Shown here in pieces: positions 52,720 to 61,323 of a stretch of 64,000 bases of DNA (position 1 is the stretch's first letter; the number at the start of each line of letters is the position of its first letter). Where the stretch lies: NCBI RefSeq assembly GCF_020783335.1, contig NZ_CP086068.1:1-64000 (forward strand). The letters are read 5' to 3'. Source of the DNA: Mucilaginibacter daejeonensis. GTDB taxonomy: Bacteria > Bacteroidota > Bacteroidia > Sphingobacteriales > Sphingobacteriaceae. The notes under the pieces are model-generated. The model ran no database searches. It was not told where the DNA came from and was given only the letters and a program-made list of their open reading frames with translations. The translations under genes and the position numbers were made by a program.

Positions 52720-53829
52720 CTACACGTCGAAGGTTAGTAACGCATGTTGGCTGGCCGTGTGCAGGTCGCGCCAGGCCAAATTGATCTCAGTATCAGGTGA
52801 GGCGGCTTGCAATCCGCAATAAGGATACAATTTGTCCACGATCTCGCGCGAGGCTCGTGCCAGTTTACGGCTGGTGATGCTTACCGGAGTTAAGGTGTCG
52901 GTGGTGTAAATATCTAATAAGCCGGCTTCCCAAGATGCATCAAAGGCTTCATAAAACAGTTGGCGAAGGTGTTGTAATTCTTCTTTCAGCTCCGTGTATA
53001 TCCTCATCATTTCTTCACCATGCTGAGGGGTCATCCGTCTCGACTCGACCACCTTTTTATCCAATATAGGCTGGGCCAGGTCCATGAAATGAATGGCCAT
53101 GCCTGAAAGGTTGGCGGCCAAAGTAGCCTCGGCCAGTTGCATGAATGGGTAACGATATAGCGGATCATTGATCACCGCAGCTGCCGGATCGATCTTGAAA
53201 CAGCGATCGGTAGGGGCAAAGGCATTACCCATGGTAAAGGCGTGGCTCCCGGTTCCCATCATCCCGATATATTTCCAGGCCGACATTTGCGTAGCCTGAT
53301 CACTATTCACCACAAAGGGCAGTATCAGCGGTGAACCATCGGCATTGGTCCTATTTTGACCATCCTGCTGAATTATGCAGTTAGCGGTAAAATGGGTAGC
53401 ATGGCGTACGCCACTTGCATAACGCCAGTGTCCATTAAGCAGGTATCCTCCATCGGTCACCTCGGCCGTACCGGTAGAGGCACCGCTGCCGGCCAAACAT
53501 ACTTTAGGATCAGCAAATATCCGGCGCGAAGCGCCCGGATCCGTGAAACCACCGAACCATCCCGCACCGGTACAAAGCGTTACCGTCCAACCAAAGCTGC
53601 CGTCGGCCCAGCTTAAAGCCTCTTCCAAGCGCACCAGGTCGTTCAAGGGCATTTGTAACCCGCCATACTCCTGAGGCACTAACAGCTTGAACCATTTCTG
53701 CTCATAGATCAGTTCCAGTTGTTCGGGCATTAACAGGCCTGCCTGTTCGGCTGCAAAAGCGTGTTGGCGTATCATGCTCACCCATTCGGGCTTTAACAGG
53801 GCAGATGGATGTGAGACGTTATTGGTCAT
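52720..53829 (-). CDS. Acyl-CoA-dehydrogenase-like flavoprotein in the thiamine operon
   Basis: A 369-residue protein with the acyl-CoA dehydrogenase/flavin monooxygenase fold: N-terminal helices (LLVPQEYGGLQMPLNDLVRLEEALSWAD), a middle beta domain (GGYLLNGHWRYASG), and a C-terminal helical bundle. Related group D monooxygenases use reduced flavin to attack aromatic or sulphur compounds. The start overlaps the PnuT gene by ATGA, so it belongs to the TPP-riboswitch operon. Its place there suggests a job in thiamine or thiamine-precursor salvage, which I do not know from any described system. An acyl-CoA dehydrogenase proper is an alternative. Confidence 0.82.
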   Translation of the reverse strand: MTNNVSHPSALLKPEWVSMIRQHAFAAEQAGLLMPEQLELIYEQKWFKLLVPQEYGGLQMPLNDLVRLEEALSWADGSFGWTVTLCTGAGWFGGFTDPGASRRIFADPKVCLAGSGASTGTAEVTDGGYLLNGHWRYASGVRHATHFTANCIIQQDGQNRTNADGSPLILPFVVNSDQATQMSAWKYIGMMGTGSHAFTMGNAFAPTDRCFKIDPAAAVINDPLYRYPFMQLAEATLAANLSGMAIHFMDLAQPILDKKVVESRRMTPQHGEEMMRIYTELKEELQHLRQLFYEAFDASWEAGLLDIYTTDTLTPVSITSRKLARASREIVDKLYPYCGLQAASPDTEINLAWRDLHTASQHALLTFDV

Positions 53830-54437
53830 GCGGTATAAGCTTTTTGGCGGGCGATCTTCATCCAGTCTACAAAGCCAAAAATGGCCACGATGAATAAAAA
53901 GATGGTAAGCGCCGCAAATAGGATCAATTGTTTGTGGAACAGTAACGGGATAGCGAACAGATTAGATACGTTGAGTACCACCCAATTTTCGACCCGCCTG
54001 CGGGCCAGCAACCAGGTACCTGCCCAGGCAGTAGATGATACCCACGCATCCCAAACCGGTACTGTGGAAGAGGTGAAATGATGCAGCAGCAGATAGATCA
54101 CTCCCCAGCCGCCAAAAGCGATGAGCAAAGTGATCATCCACTCATTACGCGTTGCCCAGGCCACTTTTAAGGGTGGCTTACCCGTTTGGCGTAACCATAA
54201 GTACCAGCCGTAAATGCTCATGACCACGTAATAGGCGCTCAGGCCGGCCTCTGCATAAAGCCCTACCTCCAGCAATAAAGTGATCGTAATGGCCGACCCG
54301 GCGATGCCTGCCGGATATAACCACACGTTATTTTTACGAGCCAGTAACACCTCGGCAACACCCATCAGTACGGCCACCCACTCCAACCAGGTGGTGTGAC
54401 GCATTTGCTCGGTCAACAGGTCTATCCATTGTTGCAT
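53826..54437 (-). CDS. pnuT: PnuT-type thiamine permease (PnuC family)
   Basis: A 203-residue membrane protein of the PnuC family, with seven predicted helices, the WLEWVAVLMGVAEVLLARKNNVWLYPAG opening and NWVVLNVSNLFAIPLLF, where PnuC members bind their substrate. PnuC transports nicotinamide riboside, PnuT thiamine. The TPP riboswitch and the outer-membrane receptor upstream favour thiamine here, a combination described for the Bacteroidota group. I chose the ATG at 54437. It overlaps the flavoprotein gene after it. Confidence 0.88.
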   Translation of the reverse strand: MQQWIDLLTEQMRHTTWLEWVAVLMGVAEVLLARKNNVWLYPAGIAGSAITITLLLEVGLYAEAGLSAYYVVMSIYGWYLWLRQTGKPPLKVAWATRNEWMITLLIAFGGWGVIYLLLHHFTSSTVPVWDAWVSSTAWAGTWLLARRRVENWVVLNVSNLFAIPLLFHKQLILFAALTIFLFIVAIFGFVDWMKIARQKAYTA

Positions 54438-54454
54438 GGTATTTTCTTTTATCA

Positions 54455-54544
54455 CGTCATGCTGAATTTATTTCAGCATCCCATATTCTATGCCTGACAG
54501 GTATTCACCTACCTGTGGGATGCCGAAACAAGTTCGGCATGACG
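54455..54544. repeat. Dispersed REP-like element, copy 2, inside the thiamine operon
   Basis: The ends CGTCATGCTGAA (54455-54466) and TTCGGCATGACG (54533-54544) are inverted copies, with a CAGCATCCCA / TGGGATGCCG pair next. It resembles 25056-25145. It lies between the receptor and the permease genes, followed by a CCCTCCC/GGGAGGG stretch (54563-54593). Confidence 0.65.
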
Positions 54545-54596
54545 GTTATGATCTGATCTTAGTCCCTCCCTTCCGGGGAGGGTTAGGGAGGGGCTG

Positions 54597-57089
54597 TTAA
54601 AACCTCAAATTCAATGCGGCTAAAAAGTTGATCGGTGCTTGTGGGTACAAGTAGTTGTAGTTATACACATATCCACCACTTATTGCGGTGTAAGTAGCTC
54701 CATTAGAGATGTATTTGGTGCTGAATATATTGTTCACTAACAAAGTTATTCCCACATTCTTGATACCCTTCATTGCAAAATTGTAGTTCAGCCGAACATC
54801 GTTCACAAAGTAACCATCCAGGTAGCGGTTCGTTGCGTATTTGTTGTTGGCAACCGCCGGATCAGTGGTCAGGCCCACATTCACGTTCGATGTATTGTCC
54901 AGGTACTGCCTGCTCACATACTTGCTTAACAATGCAATGCTACCATTCTTCACCGGTGAGTAACTGATCTCGCTACCAGCGATCACCGATGGAGAGAATG
55001 ACAGATCAGCCTTTTTGTAACTCTGTTCAACAAAAGCACCGGTATCGTAATTTTCAAGGAAACGTTGATAGTCCTTCACCTTATTGGTACTGAACGTAGC
55101 GTTAGCGGCCCAGGTCAGCTGTGGAACGATCACCACTTTACCGTCCAGCTCCATACCGGCGCGGTAACTGTTATCCACGTTACTACGGATCGCAGCCCCA
55201 ACATCATTCAGTGCACCGGTCAAGATCAATTGATTTTTGTAGATCATGTAGAAACCATTGATACCCACATTGTAGTTCTTACCAGCAGTGCGGTAACCAG
55301 CTTCTATATCTTTCAGGTTCTCGGCCTTTGGTCGGCTTTGGGGGGTAGAGTTGGTATAGTCGTTACGATTAGGCTCATGGTTACCAACCGCTATGGATGC
55401 GTACACATTACTGCGATCGCTAATGTTGTAGGTCACACCTGCCTTAGGGTTAAAAAAGTCCAGTTTAACATCCTGCTGAACATTGTTCAGGTTACGATCA
55501 AAACCCAGGAAAGAGTAATTAATGTGGCGATACTGCATGTCGGCATAAAGCAAGAAGTTACCAACGTTCCACTCACCACGTGCAAAGGTGTTGAAGTCCG
55601 TCTTTTTTGCATCATCACGATAGTACTCATAGTTGGGGATGATGCCTGTACTCTGATCAGCGTAAATGATGTTACCAAAGTGAGCACCTTTGTACTCATT
55701 ATAAGCGCCACCCAAGATCAGGTTAAGTTTATCTTGCGGACGATATTTTAAAGAGTAGGTCAAACCATAAAAGTCATTATCCAGCCACAGGCGACGCACC
55801 AGGTTAGTGGTATTCACTGGGGCACCATTCACAATGGCAGGCTTCAAGCCATATTTGGTCACATCCTGATCTTTTTTGTATTCTTCATAGTAACCACCGC
55901 CCTTGGTATAGTGCAAGGCACCGCTGAATGATAACTTACTATTGAATTGCTGATCATACAGCAACTGGTAATGGTTCTGCTGGTAGTTATCGGTTTGGTC
56001 CTTATAAAAATAGCTTTTGTTGTAATCGGTACCTGATATGAGGCCCAATTCGTTGTAACGGCGTACGTCGGTCACCCCAACTGATGCGGCATATTTTTCG
56101 TCGCCGATTATGTAATCGGGGATACCATTCCAGGCCTGGTAAGTACGTTCTTTACCGGCGAAAACGTTGGCGCGCAAAGTGGCGTTTTTACCGTACCAGG
56201 CACCGCTCAGGTAGTATGATAGCAGGTTGGATGATGCCCTGTCAATATAGCCATCAGAGGCTATCCTTGATAAGCGTGCATCAAGGGTAAAATGATCGTT
56301 CAGTAGACCTGACCCCAATTGAATAGTATTCTTCACCGTACCGTATGAGCCTGCAGACGAGTTGATCTCGGCATAGGCACTGTCGCGACGGGTATTGGTC
56401 TGGATGTTCAAGCTGGCACCAAAGGCACTGGCACCGTTGGTAGACGTGCCCACACCGCGCTGTATCTGGATATTGTTGACCGATGAGGCAAAATCAGGCA
56501 GGTTGATGAAGAAACTTCCCTGGCTCTCTGCATCATTGAGCGGTATACCGTTCACCGTCACGTTGATACGCGTACCATCAGATCCACGGATACGGATACC
56601 GGTATAGCCTACACCAGCACCGGCATCTGAAGTGGTGACCACCGATGGCGTTTGGTTCAACAAGTAGGGGAGGTCCTGACCGAGGTTATTTTTCTCGATA
56701 TCGGCCTTTTTGAGGTTGGTAAATGCTGTTGGCGATTTGGCGGATGCCCGGGTGGCGCTAACGGTCACTTCATCGGCTGTAAAGTTGGCCGACGCTAAGG
56801 CAATGTTGATATTTTGATCAGCTGAAAGTTGTATGGTCCTGCTGCTGAGCAGATATCCTATGTAGCTCACTTTCATTGCATAACTACCAGATGCCAAGTT
56901 ACTGAACCGGTAGAATCCATCGGCCGAAGTGCTGGTGCTCGGCCTGGCTTGCTGGCCTTGTAAAATGATAGTTGCCCCTGGTAATGGCTTACCGGTGTTT
57001 TGGTCGGTCACCTTGCCCGTCAAGGTGATCTGTGCCGCCGCAACAAGTGGCAGCAACATGGCGCAAAGCGCCGGAAAAATTTTTTTCAA
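54597..57089 (-). CDS. TonB-dependent receptor, probable thiamine uptake
   Basis: An 830-residue outer-membrane receptor. A signal peptide (MLLPLVAAAQ) is followed by a carboxypeptidase-regulatory-like domain (about 22-105, GKVTDQNTGKPLPGATIILQ), a plug (about 115-225, with RIRGSDGTRINVTVNG) and a 22-strand barrel ending in a terminal Phe. It takes its substrate across the outer membrane using TonB energy. Directly after a TPP riboswitch and before PnuT, so thiamine or a derivative is the likely ligand. The frame opens at TTG 57089; there is no upstream ATG in frame, because a TAA comes first, so TTG seems to be the real start. Confidence 0.9.
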   Translation of the reverse strand: MKKIFPALCAMLLPLVAAAQITLTGKVTDQNTGKPLPGATIILQGQQARPSTSTSADGFYRFSNLASGSYAMKVSYIGYLLSSRTIQLSADQNINIALASANFTADEVTVSATRASAKSPTAFTNLKKADIEKNNLGQDLPYLLNQTPSVVTTSDAGAGVGYTGIRIRGSDGTRINVTVNGIPLNDAESQGSFFINLPDFASSVNNIQIQRGVGTSTNGASAFGASLNIQTNTRRDSAYAEINSSAGSYGTVKNTIQLGSGLLNDHFTLDARLSRIASDGYIDRASSNLLSYYLSGAWYGKNATLRANVFAGKERTYQAWNGIPDYIIGDEKYAASVGVTDVRRYNELGLISGTDYNKSYFYKDQTDNYQQNHYQLLYDQQFNSKLSFSGALHYTKGGGYYEEYKKDQDVTKYGLKPAIVNGAPVNTTNLVRRLWLDNDFYGLTYSLKYRPQDKLNLILGGAYNEYKGAHFGNIIYADQSTGIIPNYEYYRDDAKKTDFNTFARGEWNVGNFLLYADMQYRHINYSFLGFDRNLNNVQQDVKLDFFNPKAGVTYNISDRSNVYASIAVGNHEPNRNDYTNSTPQSRPKAENLKDIEAGYRTAGKNYNVGINGFYMIYKNQLILTGALNDVGAAIRSNVDNSYRAGMELDGKVVIVPQLTWAANATFSTNKVKDYQRFLENYDTGAFVEQSYKKADLSFSPSVIAGSEISYSPVKNGSIALLSKYVSRQYLDNTSNVNVGLTTDPAVANNKYATNRYLDGYFVNDVRLNYNFAMKGIKNVGITLLVNNIFSTKYISNGATYTAISGGYVYNYNYLYPQAPINFLAALNLRF

Positions 57090-57119
57090 AATCAGTGAAA
57101 ATACGATGCGTTAAACCAT

Positions 57120-57149
57120 CTGCCCGCTAAGGGAGTAAACTACGGGCAG
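57120..57149 (-). promoter_or_regulatory. Hairpin between riboswitch and receptor gene
   Basis: CTGCCCG (57120-57126) and CGGGCAG (57143-57149) form a 7-bp stem between the aptamer and the gene start. No T-tract follows, so it is more likely a translation-level expression platform than a terminator. Confidence 0.4.
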
Positions 57150-57170
57150 TACACTTAACATTTTTACCTC

Positions 57171-57333
57171 TGTTCCCTACGCCGGCATTATCCGGATCAG
57201 GTGCAGGAAGATGTTAGCATTCAAGTAGCCGATCAGTAAGCGTCCTTACTTCCATGACCATGATGTTAACAACTCCTTGGGTATGATCTCAGCCTGTCTT
57301 TGTGTTTTGATCGCTCAAAGCAAGGCACCCCTT
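57171..57333 (-). promoter_or_regulatory. TPP riboswitch (THI element)
   Basis: On the minus strand the conserved TPP aptamer core is present in order: GGGGTGCC (57324-57331), GGCTGAGA with CTGAGA at 57287-57292, ATACCC, then CCTGATCCGGATAATGCC and GGCGTAGGGAAC (57172-57183). The P3 region between ATACCC and CCTGATCC is enlarged, about 75 bases. It precedes the TonB receptor, PnuT and the flavoprotein, so thiamine pyrophosphate would turn the operon off. Confidence 0.96.
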
Positions 57334-57414
57334 AAGAAATTACAAGGCAAATGTAGATCTTTATTCCTGAAATGGAATAGATATATGCGTTTTATTAACT
57401 TTTTGGGAATTTGC

Positions 57415-57423
57415 TGTGGATAA
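57415..57423 (-). promoter_or_regulatory. DnaA box (perfect)
   Basis: TGTGGATAA is the exact reverse complement of the DnaA box TTATCCACA. It is one of several such boxes clustered within 1.5 kb around nadA. Confidence 0.55.
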
Positions 57424-57477
57424 GTTGATGGTTGACGATGGTAGGTATCGTCTATCTTTCAAATACATCATAAAAAA

Positions 57478-57568
57478 GAATGTCTTATTGAGCGATTGCA
57501 AAATACCTCATCTGATCATTGTTCGATCGGTCGTTCAAGATATTTTGCAATCGCTCAATAGAACATTC
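57478..57568. repeat. 28-bp inverted repeat between two DnaA boxes
   Basis: A perfect 20-bp inverted repeat (57486-57505 and 57541-57560), extended outward to about 28 bp with two mismatches; the loop is 35 bases. It lies downstream of nadA, with perfect DnaA boxes at 57415-57423 and 57587-57595 on its two sides. Confidence 0.8.
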
Positions 57569-57586
57569 CCACATCAGGAATCTAAA

Positions 57587-57595
57587 TGTGGATAA
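57587..57595 (-). promoter_or_regulatory. DnaA box (perfect)
   Basis: TGTGGATAA, an exact inverse DnaA box, 7 bases past the nadA stop codon. Confidence 0.55.
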
Positions 57596-57601
57596 CTGTG
57601 C

Positions 57602-58603
57602 TTACAACCCCAGGCTTGCTGAGATGTCCAGCATGCGCTCGATCGGTTTCACGGCTTTCTCAATGATATCGGCTGGTAAGGTTATCTCAGGCATCTCGTT
57701 CTTAAGGCACAAATAAAGCTTCTCCAGCGTGTTTCGTTTCATGTGAGGGCAGTCGTTGCACGCGCAAGTATTATTCGGTGGAGCGGGTATAAACAGCTTA
57801 TCCGGGTTATCTTTCTGCATCTGGTGCAGTATGCCCGACTCTGTGGCCACTATGAACTCTTTTTCCACACTGTTAGTAGCATATTTCAATATCCCGGTGG
57901 TAGAGCCAATGTAATCGGCCAGCTGCAGGATGTGTTCTTCACATTCGGGGTGGGCCAGTATCTTGGCGTTAGGATAACGCTCGGTCAGTTTAGTGATCTT
58001 TTCACGGCTGAATATCTCATGCACCATACAGGCACCGTTCCACAGCACCAGGTCGCGGCCTGTCTTTTTAGCTACCCAGGCGCCTAAGTTGCGGTCAGGA
58101 CCAAAAATGATCTTTTGATCGGCCGGTAAACTTTCCACGATCTGTACCGCATTGCTTGAGGTACAAACGATATCGCTCAGAGCCTTCAGCTCAGCGGTAC
58201 AGTTCACGTAGGTGATCACCAAATGATCAGGGTACTGCTCTTTGAACTTTTTGAACAGATGTGGTGGACAACTATCGGCTAAAGAACAGCCAGCCTTCAG
58301 GTCAGGCAGTAACACTTTCTTTTCGGGTGATAAGATCTTAGCGGTCTCGGCCATGAAGTGCACACCGGCGAATACAATGATGTCGGCGTCGGTCTTAGCG
58401 GCCTGTTGTGATAGGCCCAGGCTGTCTCCAATGTAGTCGGCAATGTCTTGTATCTCGCCTTCCTGGTAATAGTGCGCCAGGATCACGGCGTTCTTTTCTT
58501 TTTTGAGTTTGGCTATCTCGTCGTAAAGGTCGAGTGTGGGATCGATCTCTTCTTCATGAAAGCCTTTTATATTGATCTCTTCTAAAATGTCCATTGCCAA
58601 CAT
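57602..58603 (-). CDS. nadA: Quinolinate synthase
   Basis: An iron-sulphur enzyme that condenses iminoaspartate and dihydroxyacetone phosphate to quinolinate in NAD synthesis. Features seen: [30 protein letters not shown], the substrate-binding [14 protein letters not shown], and three cluster Cys positions ([29 protein letters not shown]). Length 333 fits. ATGs at 58603 and 58594 are both possible; the second starts MDILEEINI. It is divergent from nadB, whose product makes its substrate, with a 402-base gap between them. Confidence 0.97.
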   Translation of the reverse strand: MLAMDILEEINIKGFHEEEIDPTLDLYDEIAKLKKEKNAVILAHYYQEGEIQDIADYIGDSLGLSQQAAKTDADIIVFAGVHFMAETAKILSPEKKVLLPDLKAGCSLADSCPPHLFKKFKEQYPDHLVITYVNCTAELKALSDIVCTSSNAVQIVESLPADQKIIFGPDRNLGAWVAKKTGRDLVLWNGACMVHEIFSREKITKLTERYPNAKILAHPECEEHILQLADYIGSTTGILKYATNSVEKEFIVATESGILHQMQKDNPDKLFIPAPPNNTCACNDCPHMKRNTLEKLYLCLKNEMPEITLPADIIEKAVKPIERMLDISASLGL

Positions 58604-59005
58604 TACAATAAATACAATTAATTATATATATAAAATAAACCTATTGTTATTAGAGTGTTAATTACGTGAGTAAGTTGAACGATTTTTTTTTGCTTATCAA
58701 ACTTGTTCCACTTGTTTCCACAGGTTATCCACAACTCGGTTTACTTAAATAACTGATTTTCAATAGCAGGGTTTTATTCACAGGTATGTTAATAACCAAA
58801 TGTGTTGATTAATACCCTGATCAGTGATCGTTAGTTTCGGTGTGGATTCTCTCGGAAACCGAACTTCAAATTGGGAGTAACTTTTGTTTTTCGCCAACTT
58901 ATCCACCGATCCAAAACTTATTAGCTTTTTACCTACGCAAAATTAACATCTTTTGATGCGGTTATTAACACAAGTAGTACTTTTACACATATTAGACACT
59001 ATTTT
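58604..59005. other. AT-rich nadA-nadB gap with DnaA boxes, candidate origin region
   Basis: No gene in these 402 bases. Positions 58604-58690 are extremely AT-rich (runs such as AATTATATATATAAAATAAAC), like a DNA unwinding element. DnaA boxes follow: TTATCCACA at 58725-58733 (perfect), TTATTCACA at 58775-58783 (fits TTATNCACA), TTATCCACC at 58899-58907 (8 of 9), and TTTCCACA at 58715-58722 (weak). It also has to hold the divergent promoters of nadA and nadB, where I see no clear TAnnTTTG. Confidence 0.55.
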
Positions 59006-60598
59006 ATGACAAGACATGTGGATTTCCTGGTGATAGGATCAGGCATTGCCGGATTAAGTTTTGCACTTAAAGCTGGTAAACACGGTAAGGTACTGATAGT
59101 TACCAAAGCCAGCGAAGATGAGTCGAACACCAAGTATGCACAAGGCGGCGTTGCCGTAGTTGTGGATAAAAAAGAGGATTCATTTGAAAAGCACATTGAG
59201 GACACCCTGATCGCCGGTGATGGGCTGTGTGATGAAGAGGTGGTCAGGATAGTGGTGGAGGAAGGTCCGGAACGCATACGTGAGATCATCGATTACGGTA
59301 CCAACTTCGATAAGACCAACTCTGGCGCTTATGATCTGGCTAAAGAAGGTGGTCACTCCGAGTTCAGGGTATTACATTATAAGGATATCACCGGGTTTGA
59401 GATGGAACGCGCTTTACTGGAGCAGATCCATCAGAACCCGAATATTGAGATACTAACCCATCATTTTGCGGTAGACCTGATCACCCAGCACCATTTGGGC
59501 GAGCTGGTGAAAAAGTCGAGTCCTGACATTCAGTGTTATGGTATTTATGCTTTTAATACAGAGACCAAAGAGGTAGAGACCATCGAATCCAAAGTGACGG
59601 TGATGGCGTCAGGCGGTGCAGGGCATATTTACGCTACCACCACCAACCCGGTTATCGCTACCGGCGACGGCGTGGCTATGGTGTATCGTGCTAAAGGTAA
59701 GGTGCGCAATATGGAGTTCATCCAGTTCCATCCCACCGCCTTATATAATCCGGGTGAGTATCCATCGTTCCTGATATCTGAAGCCGTACGCGGATTTGGT
59801 GGCGTTTTGAAACGCACCAACGGCGAAGAATTTATGCAGGAGTATGATTCGCGCAAGTCATTAGCGCCGCGCGACATCGTGGCCCGTGCCATTGATGCCG
59901 AGATCAAAAAGTCGGGTGAGGATTACGTTTATTTAGATGTACGTCACAAAAGCAAGGCTGACATCTTAGCCCACTTCCCTAATATATATGCAAAGTGCCT
60001 GGATATCGGTATCGACATGACCAAGGACATGATCCCCGTATCGCCGGCGTGTCATTACATGTGTGGAGGAGTGATGGTTGATCATCATGGTCGTACCTCC
60101 ATTCAACAGCTGTATGCATGCGGTGAGTGTGCTTCAACTGGCCTTCATGGTGCTAATCGGTTGGCTTCCAATTCGTTACTGGAAGCTTTGGTATTTGCTC
60201 ATCGTATTTACGAAGATGCGGTACAGCGATTTGAGCATAGTGTTGTTCCTGCTAACATACCTGGATGGGATGAAAAAGGGGTGCAGCTCTCTAACGAGGA
60301 TATATTAGTGACCCACAACATACGTGAGATGCAGCGCCTGATGAATGATTATGTGGGTATCGTGCGGTCTGACTTTAGGTTGGAGCGGGCCATGCGCCGT
60401 TTGCGTTTATTGTATGAAGAAACGGAAGAATTTTATAAACGAACCAAATTGTCGGTCAAATTGTGTGAGTTGCGCAACCTGATACAGGTATCATATATTG
60501 TTGTAAGATCGGCTATGGAGCGCAAGGAAAGCAGGGGACTACACTATACTACCGATCATCCTGAACATGCGGATGTGTTAAAAGACACGGTATTTTAA
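59006..60598 (+). CDS. nadB: L-aspartate oxidase
   Basis: A flavoenzyme that oxidises L-aspartate to iminoaspartate for NadA. FAD-binding GSGIAGLSFA is near the N-terminus, followed by KYAQGGVAVVVDKKED, EMERALLEQI, MASGGAGHIYATTTNP, the substrate-site FIQFHPTALY, SPACHYMCGGVMVDHHGRTS and GECASTGLHGANRLASNSLLEA. The C-terminal helical domain has NDYVGIVRSDFRLERAMRRL. Length 530 is normal. Divergent from nadA; the two form the first steps of NAD synthesis from aspartate. Confidence 0.97.
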   Translation: MTRHVDFLVIGSGIAGLSFALKAGKHGKVLIVTKASEDESNTKYAQGGVAVVVDKKEDSFEKHIEDTLIAGDGLCDEEVVRIVVEEGPERIREIIDYGTNFDKTNSGAYDLAKEGGHSEFRVLHYKDITGFEMERALLEQIHQNPNIEILTHHFAVDLITQHHLGELVKKSSPDIQCYGIYAFNTETKEVETIESKVTVMASGGAGHIYATTTNPVIATGDGVAMVYRAKGKVRNMEFIQFHPTALYNPGEYPSFLISEAVRGFGGVLKRTNGEEFMQEYDSRKSLAPRDIVARAIDAEIKKSGEDYVYLDVRHKSKADILAHFPNIYAKCLDIGIDMTKDMIPVSPACHYMCGGVMVDHHGRTSIQQLYACGECASTGLHGANRLASNSLLEALVFAHRIYEDAVQRFEHSVVPANIPGWDEKGVQLSNEDILVTHNIREMQRLMNDYVGIVRSDFRLERAMRRLRLLYEETEEFYKRTKLSVKLCELRNLIQVSYIVVRSAMERKESRGLHYTTDHPEHADVLKDTVF

Positions 60599-60600
60599 AG

Positions 60601-60673
60601 AGCGGAAAACGGGATTCGAACCCGCGGCCTTCAGTTTGGGAAACTGATGCTCTACCAACTGAGCTATTTCCGC
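60601..60673 (-). tRNA. tRNA-Gly (CCC)
   Basis: The minus strand gives a complete cloverleaf: acceptor GCGGAAA/TTTCCGC, D-arm TAGCTCAGTTGGTAGAGC, anticodon stem TCAGT/ACTGA around the loop TTCCCAA (anticodon CCC), and T-arm GCGGGTTCGAATCCCGT. CCA is not encoded. It lies just after nadB, converging with it. Confidence 0.94.
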
Positions 60674-60707
60674 TTGTTACGCTCAAATATATAATTAAAA
60701 AACAGTC

Positions 60708-60791
60708 CGTCATTGCGAGGAACGAAGCAATCTCTGAACGATGTATAGCTAATCGGCCTCCACAGGGGTTGCTTCGTTCCTCGCAATGACG
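60708..60791. repeat. 23-bp perfect inverted repeat, dispersed repeat type
   Basis: CGTCATTGCGAGGAACGAAG plus CAA at 60708-60730 is perfectly repeated in inverted orientation at 60769-60791, with a 38-base centre. I recall this word as a dispersed intergenic repeat in many bacteria. It lies between tRNA-Gly and the carbonic anhydrase gene. Confidence 0.85.
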
Positions 60792-60810
60792 TGTAATATA
60801 ACAAAAGTCA

Positions 60811-61323
60811 ATGCCTTTAATTTTAACTGTAAAAGATAAGTTCCCCACCTGGGGTAAAAATTGTTTTATTGCTGATAATGCTACAATTGTGGGTGATGTG
60901 ACCATGGGAAGCGATTGCTCAGTGTGGTTCAATGCCGTTATCAGGGGAGATGTGAATGGCATCACTATCGGTCATCATACCAATATCCAGGATGGCGTTT
61001 GCGTGCATGCTACGTACCTAAAGGCTTCAATTACGATCGGTAATTACGTATCAGTAGGACACAATGCGATCATACATGGATGCATACTACATGACCACGT
61101 TTTAGTGGGGATGGGCGCCATCGTGATGGATGACGCTGTAGTGGAAACCAATGTGATCATTGCCGCAGGATCGGTCGTTTTAGAACGTACGGTGTGTGAA
61201 TCAGGCTATCTATATGCCGGTACACCAGCTAAAAAAATAAAGCCACTTACCGAGGAGCAAATGGCTTTATTACAAAAGTTGCCGCATAATTATAATTTAT
61301 ACGCGAGCTGGTTCACGGCGTGA
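60811..61323 (+). CDS. Gamma-class carbonic anhydrase family protein
   Basis: A left-handed beta-helix hexapeptide protein of 170 residues. Hexapeptide turns are visible throughout (IVGDVTMG, VIRGDVNGITIG, ASITIGNYVSVG). The three zinc His ligands are His66 in CVHATY, His84 and His89 in VGHNAIIHG. Relatives (YrdA, PaaY) are trimers; some hydrate CO2 and others act as CoA-thioesterases. Its end overlaps the convergent lipoprotein by 11 bases. Single gene. Confidence 0.92.
   Translation: MPLILTVKDKFPTWGKNCFIADNATIVGDVTMGSDCSVWFNAVIRGDVNGITIGHHTNIQDGVCVHATYLKASITIGNYVSVGHNAIIHGCILHDHVLVGMGAIVMDDAVVETNVIIAAGSVVLERTVCESGYLYAGTPAKKIKPLTEEQMALLQKLPHNYNLYASWFTA

Noticed and set aside
53826..54437. 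PnuC as a nicotinamide riboside transporter
   Set aside because: nadA and nadB are near, but the operon begins with a TPP riboswitch and an outer-membrane receptor, which fits thiamine (PnuT) better.
55065..55751. 228-residue frame antisense to the TonB receptor
   Set aside because: It lies wholly inside a well-supported gene and has a shadow-type composition.
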